Positions 7,789 through 18,040 of a DNA stretch of 64,000 nt are shown in pieces. The stretch comes from Plantibacter elymi (nom. nud.) (lineage in GTDB: Bacteria > Actinomycetota > Actinomycetes > Actinomycetales > Microbacteriaceae). The DNA is taken from NCBI RefSeq assembly GCF_900177795.1, contig NZ_FXWJ01000002.1, positions 124,001-188,000 on the forward strand, read 5' to 3'. Position 1 is the first letter of the stretch. Each line of letters starts with the position of its first letter. A program made the position numbers and the translations under genes. The notes beneath the pieces were generated by a model that saw nothing but the letters and a program-made list of their open reading frames with translations, had not been told where the DNA came from and searched no databases.

Positions 7789-10335
7789 GAGCATCCCGAC
7801 AGCGGTCACCCGGACGACCGCGGTCCCGGTCTCGTCGGAGGCGTCGAGATCGATGACCGCGCTGATCCCCCAGTCATGGTCGCCGGCCGGATCGGCGAAC
7901 ACCTGACGCACCCGCCAGACACCGCCCGTGTCGCCGACGGGGCGCTCGTCCTCGTCGTCGACGACCAGCAGCGCCGGGCTCCGTGCTGCAGCGCCGGTCG
8001 GGAGTTCACCGTGCTCCTCGAAGTACGGATCCATGGCGTCCGCCCAAGTGTCGGCGTCGAATCCAGCCGACGAGTCGAGCTCGCCGAGCGCGTCGTAGCG
8101 CTCCAGCGACGCGAGCTGGACCCGGCGGAAGAGTTCGTTCCGGACGAGGACGGTGAACGCCCGGCGGTTGGCGAGGACGCTCCGTGGCGCGGGTGGGAGT
8201 GACCGACTCGCCTCCGCATGGCGTTCGGGGTCCGGGTGGGACAGTTCCTCCCATTCGTCGAGCAGACTCGAGTCGACCTGTCGGACGAGTTCTCCGAGCC
8301 ACTCGATGAGGTCCTGGAGCTCCTCGTCCTTGAACTCGTCCGGCACGCTCTGCCGGATCGCCCGGAAAGCGTCGGAGAGGTACCGCAGGACGAGCCCCTC
8401 GGACCTCGAGAGGCTGTAGAACGAGACGAACTCGCTGAAGTTCAGTGCGCGCTCGATGAAGTCGCGGACGACCGCCTTCGGACGGAGCTCGAGGTCGAGT
8501 GCCCACGGCTGCGCGGCGGTGTAGCTCGTGAACGCCGCCTCGAGGAGTTCCGCCAGCGGTCTCGGATGGGTGACCGCCTCGAGGAGCTCCATGCGCTGGT
8601 CGTACTCGATCCCCTCGGCCTTCATCGCCTGCACGGCCTCGCCCCTGGCGAGGTGCTGTTGGGCCATGACGATCTGGCGGGGATCGTCGAGCGTCGACTC
8701 GACGACCGAGATGACGTCGAGGGCGAAGCCAGGCTCCGCGGGGTCCAACAGCTCGAACGCGGCGAGGGCGAAGGGCGACAGCGGAGCGTTGAGCGCGAAG
8801 TTCGGCTGCAGTTCGACCGTGAGGCCGATGACGACCTCACCCGTCGCGGGGTCGATCGTCTGGGTGATCACCCCTGCCGTACGGAGGGTGCGGTAGATCT
8901 CGAGCGCGCGCCTGGCCAGGGCGAAGCGTCTCGCCCGAGGCTCGTGGTTGTCGAAGACGAGGGAGCGGATGGTGCCGAAGCTGTCGCCGCCGCGTGCGAT
9001 GACGCTGAGCATCATCGCGTGGGTGAGCTGCATGTGGCTGGTCAGCGTCTCAGGCTCGGCCGCGACGAGGCGCTGGAAGCTCGGCTCCCCCCAGGACACG
9101 AACCCCTCCGGCGCCTTCTTCCGGATGATCTTCCGGCGCTTCTTCGGGTCGTCGCCGGCCTTCTCGATGAGCTTGAGGTTCTCGGTCTCGTGCTCGGGGG
9201 CCTGGACGACGACGGTGCCCGCGGTGTCGTAGCCGGCCCGACCCGCACGACCGGCGATCTGGTGGAACTCCCGGGCGTTCACCTGGCGCATCTTCGTGCC
9301 GTCGTACTTCGTGAGCGCCGTGAACAGGACCGTGCGGATCGGGACGTTGATCCCGACGCCGAGGGTGTCCGTCCCGCAGATGACGCGGAGGAGACCACGT
9401 TGGGCCAGCTGCTCCACGAGGCGTCGGTACTTCGGCAGCATGCCGGCGTGGTGCACGCCGATCCCGCTGCGGACGAGCCGGGACAGCGTCGCGCCGAACG
9501 CGGTGCTGAACCGGAAGTCGCCGATGGCGTCGGCGATCTCGTCGCGTTGCTCGCGGGTGACGACCTTGAGGCTGGTCAACGCCTGTGCCCGCTCGAGTGC
9601 CGCCGCCTGCGCGAAGTGGACGATGTAGATCGGAGCCTGTCCCGTGTGGAGGAGGTCTTCCACGGTCTCGTGGATCGGTGTGGTCGCGTAGGAGAAGTGG
9701 AGCGGCACCGGTCGTTCGACGCCGGTCACGATGGCGGTCTCACGGCCGGTCCGGCGCTCGAGGTCGCGCGCGAGGTCGCCGACGTCGCCGAGGGTCGCGG
9801 ACATGAGGATGAACTGTGTGTCCGGGAGGGTGAGGAGCGGCACCTGCCACGCCCACCCGCGGTCGGGGTCGGCGTAGAAGTGGAACTCGTCCATCACGAC
9901 CTGGTCGATGCCGGCGTCCTCGCCGTGCCGGAGCGCCAGGTTGGCGACGATCTCCGCGGTGCAGCAGACGATCGGTGCGTCGGCGTTCACCGAGGAGTCC
10001 CCGGTGACCATCCCGACGTTCTCCGCGCCGAACATCTCGACGAGCGCGAAGAACTTCTCGCTCACGAGCGCCTTGATGGGCGCCGTGTAGTAGCTGCGGC
10101 GACCGGAGCTCAGCGCCGCGAAATGTGCGCCGGCGGCGACGAGGCTCTTGCCGGTGCCCGTCGGCGTGGAGAGGATGACGTTGGCGCCGTCGACGATGCC
10201 GATGAGCGCCTCCTCCTGCGCCGGGTACAGGCTGAGTCCCCCGGCCTCGGCCCAGGAGACGAACCGATCGAAGACGATGTCGGGGCTCTCCCCCGTCGCA
10301 GCGATCAGCCGGCCGCGTTCCGCTGCGTCAGCCAC
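7786..10335 (-). CDS. DEAD/DEAH-box superfamily 2 helicase with DUF3516 C-terminal region
   Basis: An 849-residue superfamily 2 helicase of the Ski2-like/DUF3516 kind common in Actinobacteria. Motif I is TPTGTGKS (residues 57-64), motif II is the unusual DEFH (149-152), motif III is SATLG (179-183), and motif VI is QIAGRAGRAG near 365. The C-terminal half (from about 420) matches the DUF3516 architecture and ends with a small beta-rich segment. The GTG start lies four bases after the ctaB stop, so it is probably co-transcribed with ctaB. RNA or DNA unwinding is expected, but substrate and role are unknown. There is no functional link to heme synthesis beyond position. Confidence 0.88.
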   Translation of the reverse strand: MADAAERGRLIAATGESPDIVFDRFVSWAEAGGLSLYPAQEEALIGIVDGANVILSTPTGTGKSLVAAGAHFAALSSGRRSYYTAPIKALVSEKFFALVEMFGAENVGMVTGDSSVNADAPIVCCTAEIVANLALRHGEDAGIDQVVMDEFHFYADPDRGWAWQVPLLTLPDTQFILMSATLGDVGDLARDLERRTGRETAIVTGVERPVPLHFSYATTPIHETVEDLLHTGQAPIYIVHFAQAAALERAQALTSLKVVTREQRDEIADAIGDFRFSTAFGATLSRLVRSGIGVHHAGMLPKYRRLVEQLAQRGLLRVICGTDTLGVGINVPIRTVLFTALTKYDGTKMRQVNAREFHQIAGRAGRAGYDTAGTVVVQAPEHETENLKLIEKAGDDPKKRRKIIRKKAPEGFVSWGEPSFQRLVAAEPETLTSHMQLTHAMMLSVIARGGDSFGTIRSLVFDNHEPRARRFALARRALEIYRTLRTAGVITQTIDPATGEVVIGLTVELQPNFALNAPLSPFALAAFELLDPAEPGFALDVISVVESTLDDPRQIVMAQQHLARGEAVQAMKAEGIEYDQRMELLEAVTHPRPLAELLEAAFTSYTAAQPWALDLELRPKAVVRDFIERALNFSEFVSFYSLSRSEGLVLRYLSDAFRAIRQSVPDEFKDEELQDLIEWLGELVRQVDSSLLDEWEELSHPDPERHAEASRSLPPAPRSVLANRRAFTVLVRNELFRRVQLASLERYDALGELDSSAGFDADTWADAMDPYFEEHGELPTGAAARSPALLVVDDEDERPVGDTGGVWRVRQVFADPAGDHDWGISAVIDLDASDETGTAVVRVTAVGML

Positions 10336-10339
10336 CGGG

Positions 10340-11260
10340 TCAGAACGGGAGCAGCGGGTCGATGCCGACGGCGAGGAACAGGAGGGTCAGGTAGGTGATC
10401 GACCCGTGGAAGACGCGCATCGGCGAGACGTGCTCGTGGCGGATCGCGAGGTTGTAGAGGCGGTGGGTCTCGTAGACGAACCAGCCGCCGGACAGGAGAG
10501 CGACGGCGCTGTACAACAGCCCCATGTCGGCCACCGGGATGAGCAGAAGTGAGCAGACGACCGTCGCCCACGCGTACAGGATGACCTGGAGGCCGACTTG
10601 CGCGCGACCGCGGACGACGGCGAGCATCGGCACGCCGACGGCCTGGTAGTCGCTGCGGTACTTCATGGACAGCGGCCAGTAGTGCGGGGGCGTCCAGAGG
10701 AACACGACCGCGAAGAGGATGATCGGTGCCCACGTGAGTGAACCGGTGACGGCGGCCCAGCCGATGACGACGGGGAAGCAGCCCGCGATCCCACCCCAGA
10801 TGATGTTCTGCTGGGTGCGTCGCTTCAGCCATAGCGTGTACACGAAGACGTAGAAGAGGATCGCGCCGACGGACAGCGCCGCCGCGAGCCAGTTGGTGGT
10901 GGCGAGGAGCCAGACCGTCGAGACGACGCCGAGCGTCCACGCGAACACGAGTGCCTCGCGCGGGGTGAGCTCGCCGGTCACGAGGGGCCGCTTCTTCGTG
11001 CGGTCCATGACCGCGTCGATGTCGCGGTCGATGTAGCAGTTGAACGCCGCCGCGGAGCCGGCGCTCAAGGAGCCGCCGATGACGGTCGCGATGACGAGCC
11101 ACCAGTCGGGCAGACCGCCCTTCGCGAGGATCATGACGGGGATCGTCGTCACGAGCAGCAGTTCCATGACCCGCGGCTTGGTGAGGGCGATGTACGCCTT
11201 CGCCTTGCGTCGGAAACCGAGCTTGGGGCTCGACACACGTTCTGCTACAGCGACGTCCAT
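10340..11260 (-). CDS. ctaB: Protoheme IX farnesyltransferase (heme O synthase)
   Basis: A UbiA-family membrane prenyltransferase of about 306 residues that adds a farnesyl group to protoheme to make heme O, the substrate of CtaA. The first Asp-rich site is [15 protein letters not shown] and the second is [13 protein letters not shown], both expected for CtaB. About nine hydrophobic helices are visible. I chose the ATG at 11260, preceded by AGAGGAG; a GTG at 11290 is an in-frame alternative adding ten residues. It is transcribed divergently from tkt and is followed after four bases by the helicase gene. Confidence 0.93.
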   Translation of the reverse strand: MDVAVAERVSSPKLGFRRKAKAYIALTKPRVMELLLVTTIPVMILAKGGLPDWWLVIATVIGGSLSAGSAAAFNCYIDRDIDAVMDRTKKRPLVTGELTPREALVFAWTLGVVSTVWLLATTNWLAAALSVGAILFYVFVYTLWLKRRTQQNIIWGGIAGCFPVVIGWAAVTGSLTWAPIILFAVVFLWTPPHYWPLSMKYRSDYQAVGVPMLAVVRGRAQVGLQVILYAWATVVCSLLLIPVADMGLLYSAVALLSGGWFVYETHRLYNLAIRHEHVSPMRVFHGSITYLTLLFLAVGIDPLLPF

Positions 11261-11318
11261 TGCTCCTCTAACGTTCGGTTCACCACGCACTGCTCGCCCG
11301 GTGCGCGGTCCGCAGACG

Positions 11319-11324
11319 ATTCTA
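11319..11324 (-). promoter_or_regulatory. Putative -10 box of ctaB
   Basis: The minus-strand hexamer is TAGAAT. It would start transcription near 11312, about 50 bases ahead of the chosen ctaB ATG. No good -35 box is visible. Confidence 0.4.
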
Positions 11325-11468
11325 CGACACGCGCGGGCGGCTCCCTACTCACGGTGCGCAGGCGCGCGGTCCCTCACCGGGTGACGCCTGTCCTGCAAGC
11401 TCTGCGACGATCCGTGACGTCGCGTGTTCGCGCTCGTCGAACATCGACCCTCGGCTGCAGGGGTTCGC

Positions 11469-11474
11469 TATGCT
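11469..11474 (+). promoter_or_regulatory. Putative -10 box of the tkt operon
   Basis: TATGCT is a good -10 hexamer, with a weak TCGACC -35 candidate at 11444-11449 (19-base spacer). The predicted start near 11481 gives a 5' leader of about 155 bases before the tkt GTG. Confidence 0.45.
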
Positions 11475-11637
11475 GGGAAGTGCTCGCCAGCCACTGTGCA
11501 CGCGTGCGCCCCCCTTCACCCAGTTCGAAGAGCGGTGTCGTGTGCTCGGACGCCGAAGACGACGTGGGCCGCGAACGCACAGAAGAAGGCTCGACCGCTC
11601 GTCGGCCTCCTGTTCCGATGAGAAGGGTCAGTATTCA

Positions 11638-13728
11638 GTGGCAGATCTGCAGTGGGAAAGCATTGACAGCAAAGCAGTCGACACGGCGCGCATCCTCGCC
11701 GCCGACGCGGTGGAGAAGGTCGGCAACGGCCACCCGGGAACGGCGATGAGTCTCGCCCCCGCCGCCTACCTGCTGTTCCAGAAGGTCATGCGACGCGATC
11801 CGAAGGACCAGGACTGGCTCGGACGCGACCGCTTCGTCCTGTCGGTCGGGCACAGCTCCCTGACCCAGTATGTCCAGCTCTACCTGGGCGGCTACGGTCT
11901 GGAACTCTCCGACCTCGAGGCGCTCCGCACCTGGGGCTCGCTCACGCCGGGTCACCCGGAGTACGGCCACACCGACGGCGTCGAGATCACCACCGGTCCC
12001 CTCGGCCAGGGGCTCGCCTCCGCCGTGGGCTTCGCGTACGCGTCCCGCTTCGAGCGTGGCCTGTTCGACCCCGAGGCCGAGGCCGGCACGAGCCCGTTCG
12101 ACCACTTCGTCTACGTCATCGCCGGCGACGGCGACCTGCAGGAAGGCGTCACGAGCGAGGCCTCCTCGCTCGCCGGTCACCAGCAGCTCGGCAACCTCAT
12201 CGCGATCTACGACTCCAACCAGATCTCGATCGAGGACGACACCAACATCGCCTTCACCGAGGACGTCAAGGCCCGCTACGAGGCCTACCACTGGCACGTC
12301 CAGGTCGTCGACTGGAAGAAGACGGGCGAGTACGTCGAGGACGTCCACGCGCTCAACGACGCGATCGAGGCCGCGAAGGCCGAGACCGACAAGCCGTCGC
12401 TCATCATCCTCAAGACCATCATCGGTTGGCCGGCTCCCAAGAAGCAGAACTCCGGCAAGATCCACGGTTCGGCGCTGGGCGCCGAGGAGCTCGCGGCCGT
12501 CAAGGAGGTGCTCGGCTTCGACCCCGAGCAGAACTTCTTCGTCGCCGACGAGGTCATCGAGCACACTCGCAAGGCGATCGACCGCGGTGCCGAGGCACGC
12601 GCCGAGTGGCAGCAGACGTTCGACGCCTGGGCCGCGGCCAACCCGGAGCGCGCTGCGCTGCTCGAGCGTCTCGAGGCCGGCGAACTCCCCGAGGGTGTCG
12701 AGTCGGCGCTGCCCGTGTTCGAGGCCGGCAAGGACGTCTCGACCCGCGCCGCATCCGGCAAGGTGCTCAACGCCCTCGGCCCGGTCATCCCGGAGCTCTG
12801 GGGCGGTTCGGCCGACCTCGCCGAGTCGAACAACACGACGATCGAGGGCGGTGCGTCGTTCATCCCGAGCGAGCACTCCACCCACGAGTGGACCGGGAAC
12901 CCCTACGGTCGCGTCCTGCACTTCGGCATCCGCGAGCACGCCATGGCAGCGATCCTCAACGGCATCGTCCTGCACGGCCCGACCCGCGCGTTCGGTGGCA
13001 CCTTCCTCATCTTCAGCGACTACATGCGTCCGGCCGTCCGTCTCGCCGCGCTCATGAACGTGCCGTCCATCTTCGTGTGGACCCACGACTCCGTCGCCCT
13101 CGGCGAGGACGGCCCCACGCACCAGCCGATCGAGCAGCTCGCCTCGCTCCGCGCCATCCCGAACCTCGCCGTCGTGCGACCGGGTGACGCGAACGAGGTG
13201 GCCTACGCCTGGCTCGAGATCCTCAAGCGTCGCGGCGGCCCGACCGGCATCGCGCTGACCCGTCAGAACATCCCGGTGTTCGAGCGCGGCACGGGCGACG
13301 CCACCAGCGAGACCTTCGCTGCAGCGTCGAACGTCGCCAAGGGTGCGTACATCCTCGCCGAGGCGCCCGGCGGCACGCCGGACGTCATCCTCATCGCGAC
13401 GGGCTCCGAGCTCCAGCTCGCCGTCGAGGCCCGCGAGGTCCTGCGCGGCGAGGGCGTCAACGCCCGCGTCGTCTCGGTGCCCGCACTCGAGTGGTTCGAG
13501 GAGCAGTCCGCCGAGTACCGCGAGTCCGTCCTCCCGAAGGCCGTCACCGCACGCGTGTCCGTCGAGGCGGGTCTCGGCCTGACCTGGAAGAGCATCGTCG
13601 GCGACGCCGGCCGGACCGTGTCGATCGAGCACTTCGGTGCGTCCGCCGACTACAAGACGCTGTTCCGTGAGTTCGGCATCACCACGGAGGCAGTCGTCTC
13701 CGCAGCACACGAGACGCTCGGCAAGTAG
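11638..13728 (+). CDS. tkt: Transketolase
   Basis: A 696-residue thiamine diphosphate enzyme that moves two-carbon units between pentose phosphate sugars and links the pathway to glycolysis. Marks include GNGHPGTAMSLAPAAYLLF near the N-terminus, the ThDP/metal motif GDGDLQEGVTSEA, and the pyrimidine-domain segment FGIREHAMAAILNGI. Length is that of bacterial transketolases (660-700). The GTG at 11638, with GAAGGG ten bases upstream, gives the normal N-terminus VADLQWESIDSKAVDTAR; the 56 upstream in-frame residues are Arg-rich and not coding-like. It is the first gene of the operon tkt-tal-pgi-zwf-opcA-pgl. Confidence 0.97.
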   Translation: MADLQWESIDSKAVDTARILAADAVEKVGNGHPGTAMSLAPAAYLLFQKVMRRDPKDQDWLGRDRFVLSVGHSSLTQYVQLYLGGYGLELSDLEALRTWGSLTPGHPEYGHTDGVEITTGPLGQGLASAVGFAYASRFERGLFDPEAEAGTSPFDHFVYVIAGDGDLQEGVTSEASSLAGHQQLGNLIAIYDSNQISIEDDTNIAFTEDVKARYEAYHWHVQVVDWKKTGEYVEDVHALNDAIEAAKAETDKPSLIILKTIIGWPAPKKQNSGKIHGSALGAEELAAVKEVLGFDPEQNFFVADEVIEHTRKAIDRGAEARAEWQQTFDAWAAANPERAALLERLEAGELPEGVESALPVFEAGKDVSTRAASGKVLNALGPVIPELWGGSADLAESNNTTIEGGASFIPSEHSTHEWTGNPYGRVLHFGIREHAMAAILNGIVLHGPTRAFGGTFLIFSDYMRPAVRLAALMNVPSIFVWTHDSVALGEDGPTHQPIEQLASLRAIPNLAVVRPGDANEVAYAWLEILKRRGGPTGIALTRQNIPVFERGTGDATSETFAAASNVAKGAYILAEAPGGTPDVILIATGSELQLAVEAREVLRGEGVNARVVSVPALEWFEEQSAEYRESVLPKAVTARVSVEAGLGLTWKSIVGDAGRTVSIEHFGASADYKTLFREFGITTEAVVSAAHETLGK

Positions 13729-13752
13729 CCCGGGCGAAGGAGACAGAAGAAC

Positions 13753-14862
13753 ATGACTGAAACCCCAACCGCCCAGCTGTCCGCCGCCGGCGTCAGCATC
13801 TGGCTCGACGACCTCTCCCGCGGACGCATCCAGTCCGGTGGGCTGGAGCAGCTCATCGCCGACCGCAACGTCGTCGGTGTCACGACGAACCCGACGATCT
13901 TCGCGTCCGCGCTCAGCAACGGCGACGTCTACGCCGAGCAGGTCGCCCAGCTCGCCGCCGACGGCAAGGACGTCACCGAGGCGGTCTTCGAGATCACCAC
14001 CGACGACGTGGCCGCGGCATCGAAGATCTTCCGTGGGGTCTACGACTCCTCGAACGGGTACGACGGCCGCGTGTCGATCGAGGTCGAGCCGGGCTTCGCG
14101 CACGACGCAGCCTCGACGATCGACCAGGCCAAGCAGCTCTGGGCCAAGGTCAACCAGCCCAACGCGATGATCAAGATCCCCGCGACGGTCGAGGGCCTCG
14201 AGGCCATCACCGCGGTCATCGGCGCCGGCATCAGCGTCAACGTCACGTTGATCTTCAGCCTCACCCGCTACCGCGAGGTCATCAACGCGTTCCTCACCGG
14301 TCTCGAGCAGGCCAAGGCCGCGGGCCACGACCTCTCGACGATCCACTCGGTCGCCTCGTTCTTCGTGTCGCGGGTCGACACCGAGATCGACAAGCGTCTC
14401 GACGCGATCGGCAGCCCCGAGGCGACCGCGCTGAAGAGCAAGGCCGGCGTCGCGAACGCCCAGCTCGCCTACCAGGTCTTCGAGCAGGAGTTCGCGAGCG
14501 AGCGCGCCACCGCGCTCCTCGAGGCCGGCGCCAACAAGCAGCGTCCGCTCTGGGCCTCGACGGGCGTCAAGTCCGCCGATCTCCCCGACACGCTCTACGT
14601 GACCGAGCTCGTCGCGGACGGCGTCGTCAACACCATGCCGGAGAAGACCCTCGAGGCGACCTTCGACCACGGTGTGATCACCGGCGACACCGTCACCGGC
14701 TCCTACGCGGCTGCGAACGAGGTCCTCGACGCCATCGCCGCACTCGGCGTGTCGTACGACGAGGTGACGGCGCTGCTCGAGCGCGAGGGTGTCGAGAAGT
14801 TCATCGTGTCCTGGGACGAGCTGCTCGAGACCGTGAAGACGGCTCTGGAGGCCTCCAAGTGA
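13753..14862 (+). CDS. tal: Transaldolase
   Basis: A 369-residue transaldolase that exchanges dihydroxyacetone units between sedoheptulose 7-phosphate and glyceraldehyde 3-phosphate. The Schiff-base lysine is K141 in [15 protein letters not shown]. The N-terminal LDDLSRGRI and [11 protein letters not shown] motifs are typical of the actinobacterial/cyanobacterial subfamily. GAAGGAG precedes the ATG. Its TGA overlaps the GTG of pgi by four bases (GTGA), so the two are coupled. The protein is a single-function transaldolase, not a tal-pgi fusion. Confidence 0.97.
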   Translation: MTETPTAQLSAAGVSIWLDDLSRGRIQSGGLEQLIADRNVVGVTTNPTIFASALSNGDVYAEQVAQLAADGKDVTEAVFEITTDDVAAASKIFRGVYDSSNGYDGRVSIEVEPGFAHDAASTIDQAKQLWAKVNQPNAMIKIPATVEGLEAITAVIGAGISVNVTLIFSLTRYREVINAFLTGLEQAKAAGHDLSTIHSVASFFVSRVDTEIDKRLDAIGSPEATALKSKAGVANAQLAYQVFEQEFASERATALLEAGANKQRPLWASTGVKSADLPDTLYVTELVADGVVNTMPEKTLEATFDHGVITGDTVTGSYAAANEVLDAIAALGVSYDEVTALLEREGVEKFIVSWDELLETVKTALEASK

Positions 14863-16472
14863 GCTTCAAGATCCGCGTGAGCGGCGCGGCGGAAGCCGCT
14901 GTCGCATCGGTGGTCCCGACGCTCGTCAGCGACCTCGTCGCGTCGCGCATCACGGACCAGGACCCCACGCTGTGGGGTCCTGCGGCCGAGGCCGAGGCGT
15001 CCAAACGCCTCGGCTGGGTCCAGGCGGTCTCCATCTCCCGCCCGCTGGTCGAGCCCATCCTCGCGCTCCGTGAGCAGTTCAACGACGAGGGCATCGACCA
15101 CATCGTGCTCGCGGGCATGGGCGGTTCCTCGCTCGCACCCGAGGTCATCACGAACACGCTCGGTGGCAACCTCACCGTCCTCGACTCGACCGCTCCCGGT
15201 CAGGTCCTCGCGGCCCTGGCGGACCGCCTCGAGACCTCGGTGCTCGTCGTCTCCTCGAAGTCCGGCTCCACGGTCGAGACCGACAGCCAGCGACGCGCCT
15301 ACGAGGCCGCGTTCACGGCTACGGGGATCGACCCCGCCGGCCGGATCGTCATCGTCACCGACCCGGGCTCCCCGCTCGAGGCGGCGGCGAACGAGGCCGG
15401 CTACCGGGTCTTCAACGCCGACCCCAACGTCGGTGGCCGCTACAGCGCGCTCACCGCCTTCGGTCTCGTGCCGTCCGGTCTCGCCGGTGTCGACATCGGC
15501 GCACTGCTCGACGAGGCCGACGCGGTGCTCGGCGAACTCGCGATCGACGACGCGTCGAACCCGGGACTCATCCTGGGTGCGGCGATCGGCGGCACCGTTC
15601 CGCTGCGTGACAAGCTCGGTCTCATCACCGACGGGACGCACATCGTCGGATTCCCGGACTGGGCCGAACAGCTCATCGCCGAATCGACCGGCAAGTCCGG
15701 TCGTGGCCTGCTGCCCGTCGTGCTCAACCCGCTCGCTCCCGAGCTCGAGTCGAAGCCGGCCGACCTCCAGATCGTCCGCATCGTCGACGACGCCCACGAG
15801 TTCCACCTGCTGCGCCACGACCGCCACGAGGGCGAGATCCTCGTCAGCGGCAGCCTCGGCGCGATGATGCTTGTGTGGGAGTACGCGACCGTCGTCGCCG
15901 GGCGCCTCATCGGCATCGATCCGTTCGACCAGCCGGACGTCGAGTCCGCGAAGGTCGCCACCCGTGGTCTGCTCGACAACCGTCCGGAGCCCGAGGCACC
16001 CGCCTTCGTCGCCGATGGTGTCGAGGTCCGCGGTTCGGCCGGTCTGCTCGACGGCGTGACCACCCTGTCCGGCGCCGTCGAGGCACTGCTCGCGCAGCTC
16101 CCCTCCGACGGCTACGTCGCGATCCAGGGCTACGTCGACCGCCTCGCCTCCCCGCAGCTCGAGAGCATCCGCGACCTCGTCGCGGCGAAGGCGGCACGAC
16201 CCACGACCTTCGGGTGGGGTCCGCGCTTCCTGCACTCGACGGGTCAGTACCACAAGGGCGGCCCCGCGAACGGCGTGTTCCTGCAGATCACCGAGACGGC
16301 CCCCGTCGACCTGGAGATCCCCGAGCGCCCGTTCACCTTCGGCCAGCTCATCGAGGCCCAGGCAGGCGGCGACGCCCGCGTCCTCGCCGAGCACGGTCGT
16401 CCGGTCCTCACGCTGACCCTCACGTCGCCGGACCAGAACATCGTCACCCTCTTCGACGCCGTCAACGACTAG
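14859..16472 (+). CDS. pgi: Glucose-6-phosphate isomerase
   Basis: A 537-residue isomerase with two SIS domains that interconverts glucose 6-phosphate and fructose 6-phosphate. Seen are [12 protein letters not shown] (phosphate-binding), [13 protein letters not shown] and the C-terminal [11 protein letters not shown] with the catalytic His. It belongs to the shorter actinobacterial type that usually sits beside tal. The GTG start overlaps the tal stop. Its placement between tal and zwf makes sense: it returns fructose 6-phosphate to the oxidative branch. Confidence 0.96.
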   Translation: MSFKIRVSGAAEAAVASVVPTLVSDLVASRITDQDPTLWGPAAEAEASKRLGWVQAVSISRPLVEPILALREQFNDEGIDHIVLAGMGGSSLAPEVITNTLGGNLTVLDSTAPGQVLAALADRLETSVLVVSSKSGSTVETDSQRRAYEAAFTATGIDPAGRIVIVTDPGSPLEAAANEAGYRVFNADPNVGGRYSALTAFGLVPSGLAGVDIGALLDEADAVLGELAIDDASNPGLILGAAIGGTVPLRDKLGLITDGTHIVGFPDWAEQLIAESTGKSGRGLLPVVLNPLAPELESKPADLQIVRIVDDAHEFHLLRHDRHEGEILVSGSLGAMMLVWEYATVVAGRLIGIDPFDQPDVESAKVATRGLLDNRPEPEAPAFVADGVEVRGSAGLLDGVTTLSGAVEALLAQLPSDGYVAIQGYVDRLASPQLESIRDLVAAKAARPTTFGWGPRFLHSTGQYHKGGPANGVFLQITETAPVDLEIPERPFTFGQLIEAQAGGDARVLAEHGRPVLTLTLTSPDQNIVTLFDAVND

Positions 16473-16495
16473 CGCGTCACTGCACAAGGAGCTTC

Positions 16496-18040
16496 ATGTC
16501 CCCGGTGGAAATCACCCCGGAGTCCAACCCGCTGCGGGTGGACACCGATCGACGCCTCAATCGGATCGCCGGTCCGAGCGGCCTCATCATCTTCGGCGTG
16601 ACAGGCGACCTGTCCCGCAAGAAGCTGATGCCGGCCGTGTACGACCTGGCGAACCGGGGCCTCCTGCCCCCTGGCTTCTCACTCGTCGGGTTCGCCCGAC
16701 GGGACTGGGAGGACCAGGACTTCATGGAGGTCGTCCACGAATCCGTCAAGCAGTACGCCCGGACCGAGTTCCGCGAGGACGTCTGGAACCAGCTCGCCCA
16801 GGGCATCCGGTTCGTCCCCGGTGAATTCGGCGACGACGCGGCGTTCGAGAAGCTGAAGGAGACCATCGAGGAGCTCGATGCGGATCGCGGGACGATGGGA
16901 AACCACGCGTTCTACCTCTCGATCCCCCCGAAGGCGTTCCCGCAGGTCACCGAGCAGCTCCGTCGCTCGGGACTCGCGGAACCGGCTGACGGTCAGTGGC
17001 GCCGGGTGGTCATCGAGAAGCCGTTCGGCAGCGACCTCAAGACGGCTCGCGAGCTGAACGACATCGTGCAGTCGGTCTTCCCGTCGGACTCGATCTTCCG
17101 GATCGACCACTACCTCGGCAAGGAGACCGTCCAGAACATCCTGGCGCTCCGGTTCGCGAACCAGCTGTACGAGCCCATCTGGAACGCCAACCACGTCGAC
17201 CACGTGCAGATCACCATGGCCGAGGACATCGGCGTCGGAGGTCGGGCCGGGTACTACGACGGCATCGGAGCGGCGCGCGACGTCATCCAGAACCACCTGC
17301 TGCAGCTCCTCGCCCTCACGGCGATGGAGGAGCCGATCTCCTTCAACGCCGCAGACCTGCGCGCGGAGAAGGAGAAGGTCCTCGCGGCCGTCCGCCTCCC
17401 CGACGACCTCGGGGCTGCGACGGCCCGTGGGCAGTACGCCGGCGGTTGGCAGGGCGGCGAGCACGTACTGGGCTTCCTCGACGAGGACGGGATGAACCCG
17501 GAGTCGACGACCGAGACCTACGCGGCCATGCGGCTCGACATCAACACGCGTCGGTGGGCCGGTGTGCCGTTCTACCTGCGTGCCGGGAAGCGCCTCGGAC
17601 GCCGCGTCACCGAGATCGCGGTCGTCTTCAAGCGTGCTCCGCAGTACCTGTTCGCGGAGAGCCAGACCTCGGCGCTCGGCCAGAACGCCTTGGTCATCCG
17701 CGTCCAGCCCGACGAGGGTGTCACCATCCGCTTCGGTTCGAAGGTCCCGGGTGCCGGCACCCAGGTCCGCGACGTCACGATGGACTTCGGCTACGGCCAC
17801 GCCTTCACCGAGGCGAGCCCCGAGGCGTACGAACGTCTCATCCTCGACGTCCTGTTGGGCGACCCGCCCCTCTTCCCCCGTCACGAGGAGGTCGAGCTCT
17901 CCTGGAAGATCCTCGACCCGATCGAGGAGTACTGGGCCGCTCAGGACACGCCGCTCGAGCAGTACGCTCCCGGCACCTGGGGCCCGTCCTCGGCCGACGA
18001 CCTCATGAACCGCGACGGACGCACCTGGAGACGACCATGA
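16496..18040 (+). CDS. zwf: Glucose-6-phosphate 1-dehydrogenase
   Basis: A 514-residue dehydrogenase that oxidises glucose 6-phosphate to 6-phosphogluconolactone and makes NADPH. The nucleotide-binding start is IIFGVTGDLSRKKLMPA, and the active-site motif RIDHYLGK is at residues 202-209. The ATG at 16496, with AAGGAG upstream, gives the standard N-terminus; the open frame extends far upstream through pgi in another frame, which is a shadow. The TGA of zwf overlaps the ATG of opcA by four bases (ATGA). OpcA is its expected partner. Confidence 0.97.
   Translation: MSPVEITPESNPLRVDTDRRLNRIAGPSGLIIFGVTGDLSRKKLMPAVYDLANRGLLPPGFSLVGFARRDWEDQDFMEVVHESVKQYARTEFREDVWNQLAQGIRFVPGEFGDDAAFEKLKETIEELDADRGTMGNHAFYLSIPPKAFPQVTEQLRRSGLAEPADGQWRRVVIEKPFGSDLKTARELNDIVQSVFPSDSIFRIDHYLGKETVQNILALRFANQLYEPIWNANHVDHVQITMAEDIGVGGRAGYYDGIGAARDVIQNHLLQLLALTAMEEPISFNAADLRAEKEKVLAAVRLPDDLGAATARGQYAGGWQGGEHVLGFLDEDGMNPESTTETYAAMRLDINTRRWAGVPFYLRAGKRLGRRVTEIAVVFKRAPQYLFAESQTSALGQNALVIRVQPDEGVTIRFGSKVPGAGTQVRDVTMDFGYGHAFTEASPEAYERLILDVLLGDPPLFPRHEEVELSWKILDPIEEYWAAQDTPLEQYAPGTWGPSSADDLMNRDGRTWRRP

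Larger units (their letters stand above)
11261..11637. other. Intergenic region between divergent ctaB and tkt
   Basis: These 377 bases hold no convincing gene. They contain the putative promoters of ctaB and tkt, and the predicted tkt leader is about 155 bases. Short open frames here lack ribosome binding sites and coding character. A loose dyad GTTCG-N7-CGAAC (11426-11442) is visible upstream of the tkt promoter. Confidence 0.7.

Noticed and set aside
11426-11442. LexA SOS box upstream of tkt (GTTCG-N7-CGAAC)
   Set aside because: The half-site orientation is reversed relative to the LexA consensus (CGAAC...GTTCG), and the downstream operon is metabolic.
11635-14670. 1011-residue open frame on the minus strand opposite tkt and tal
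   Set aside because: It is an antisense shadow of two clearly identified enzymes with low-complexity composition and no start signal.
14859-16472. tal-pgi fusion
   Set aside because: tal ends with a TGA overlapping the pgi GTG; they are two separate coupled genes.
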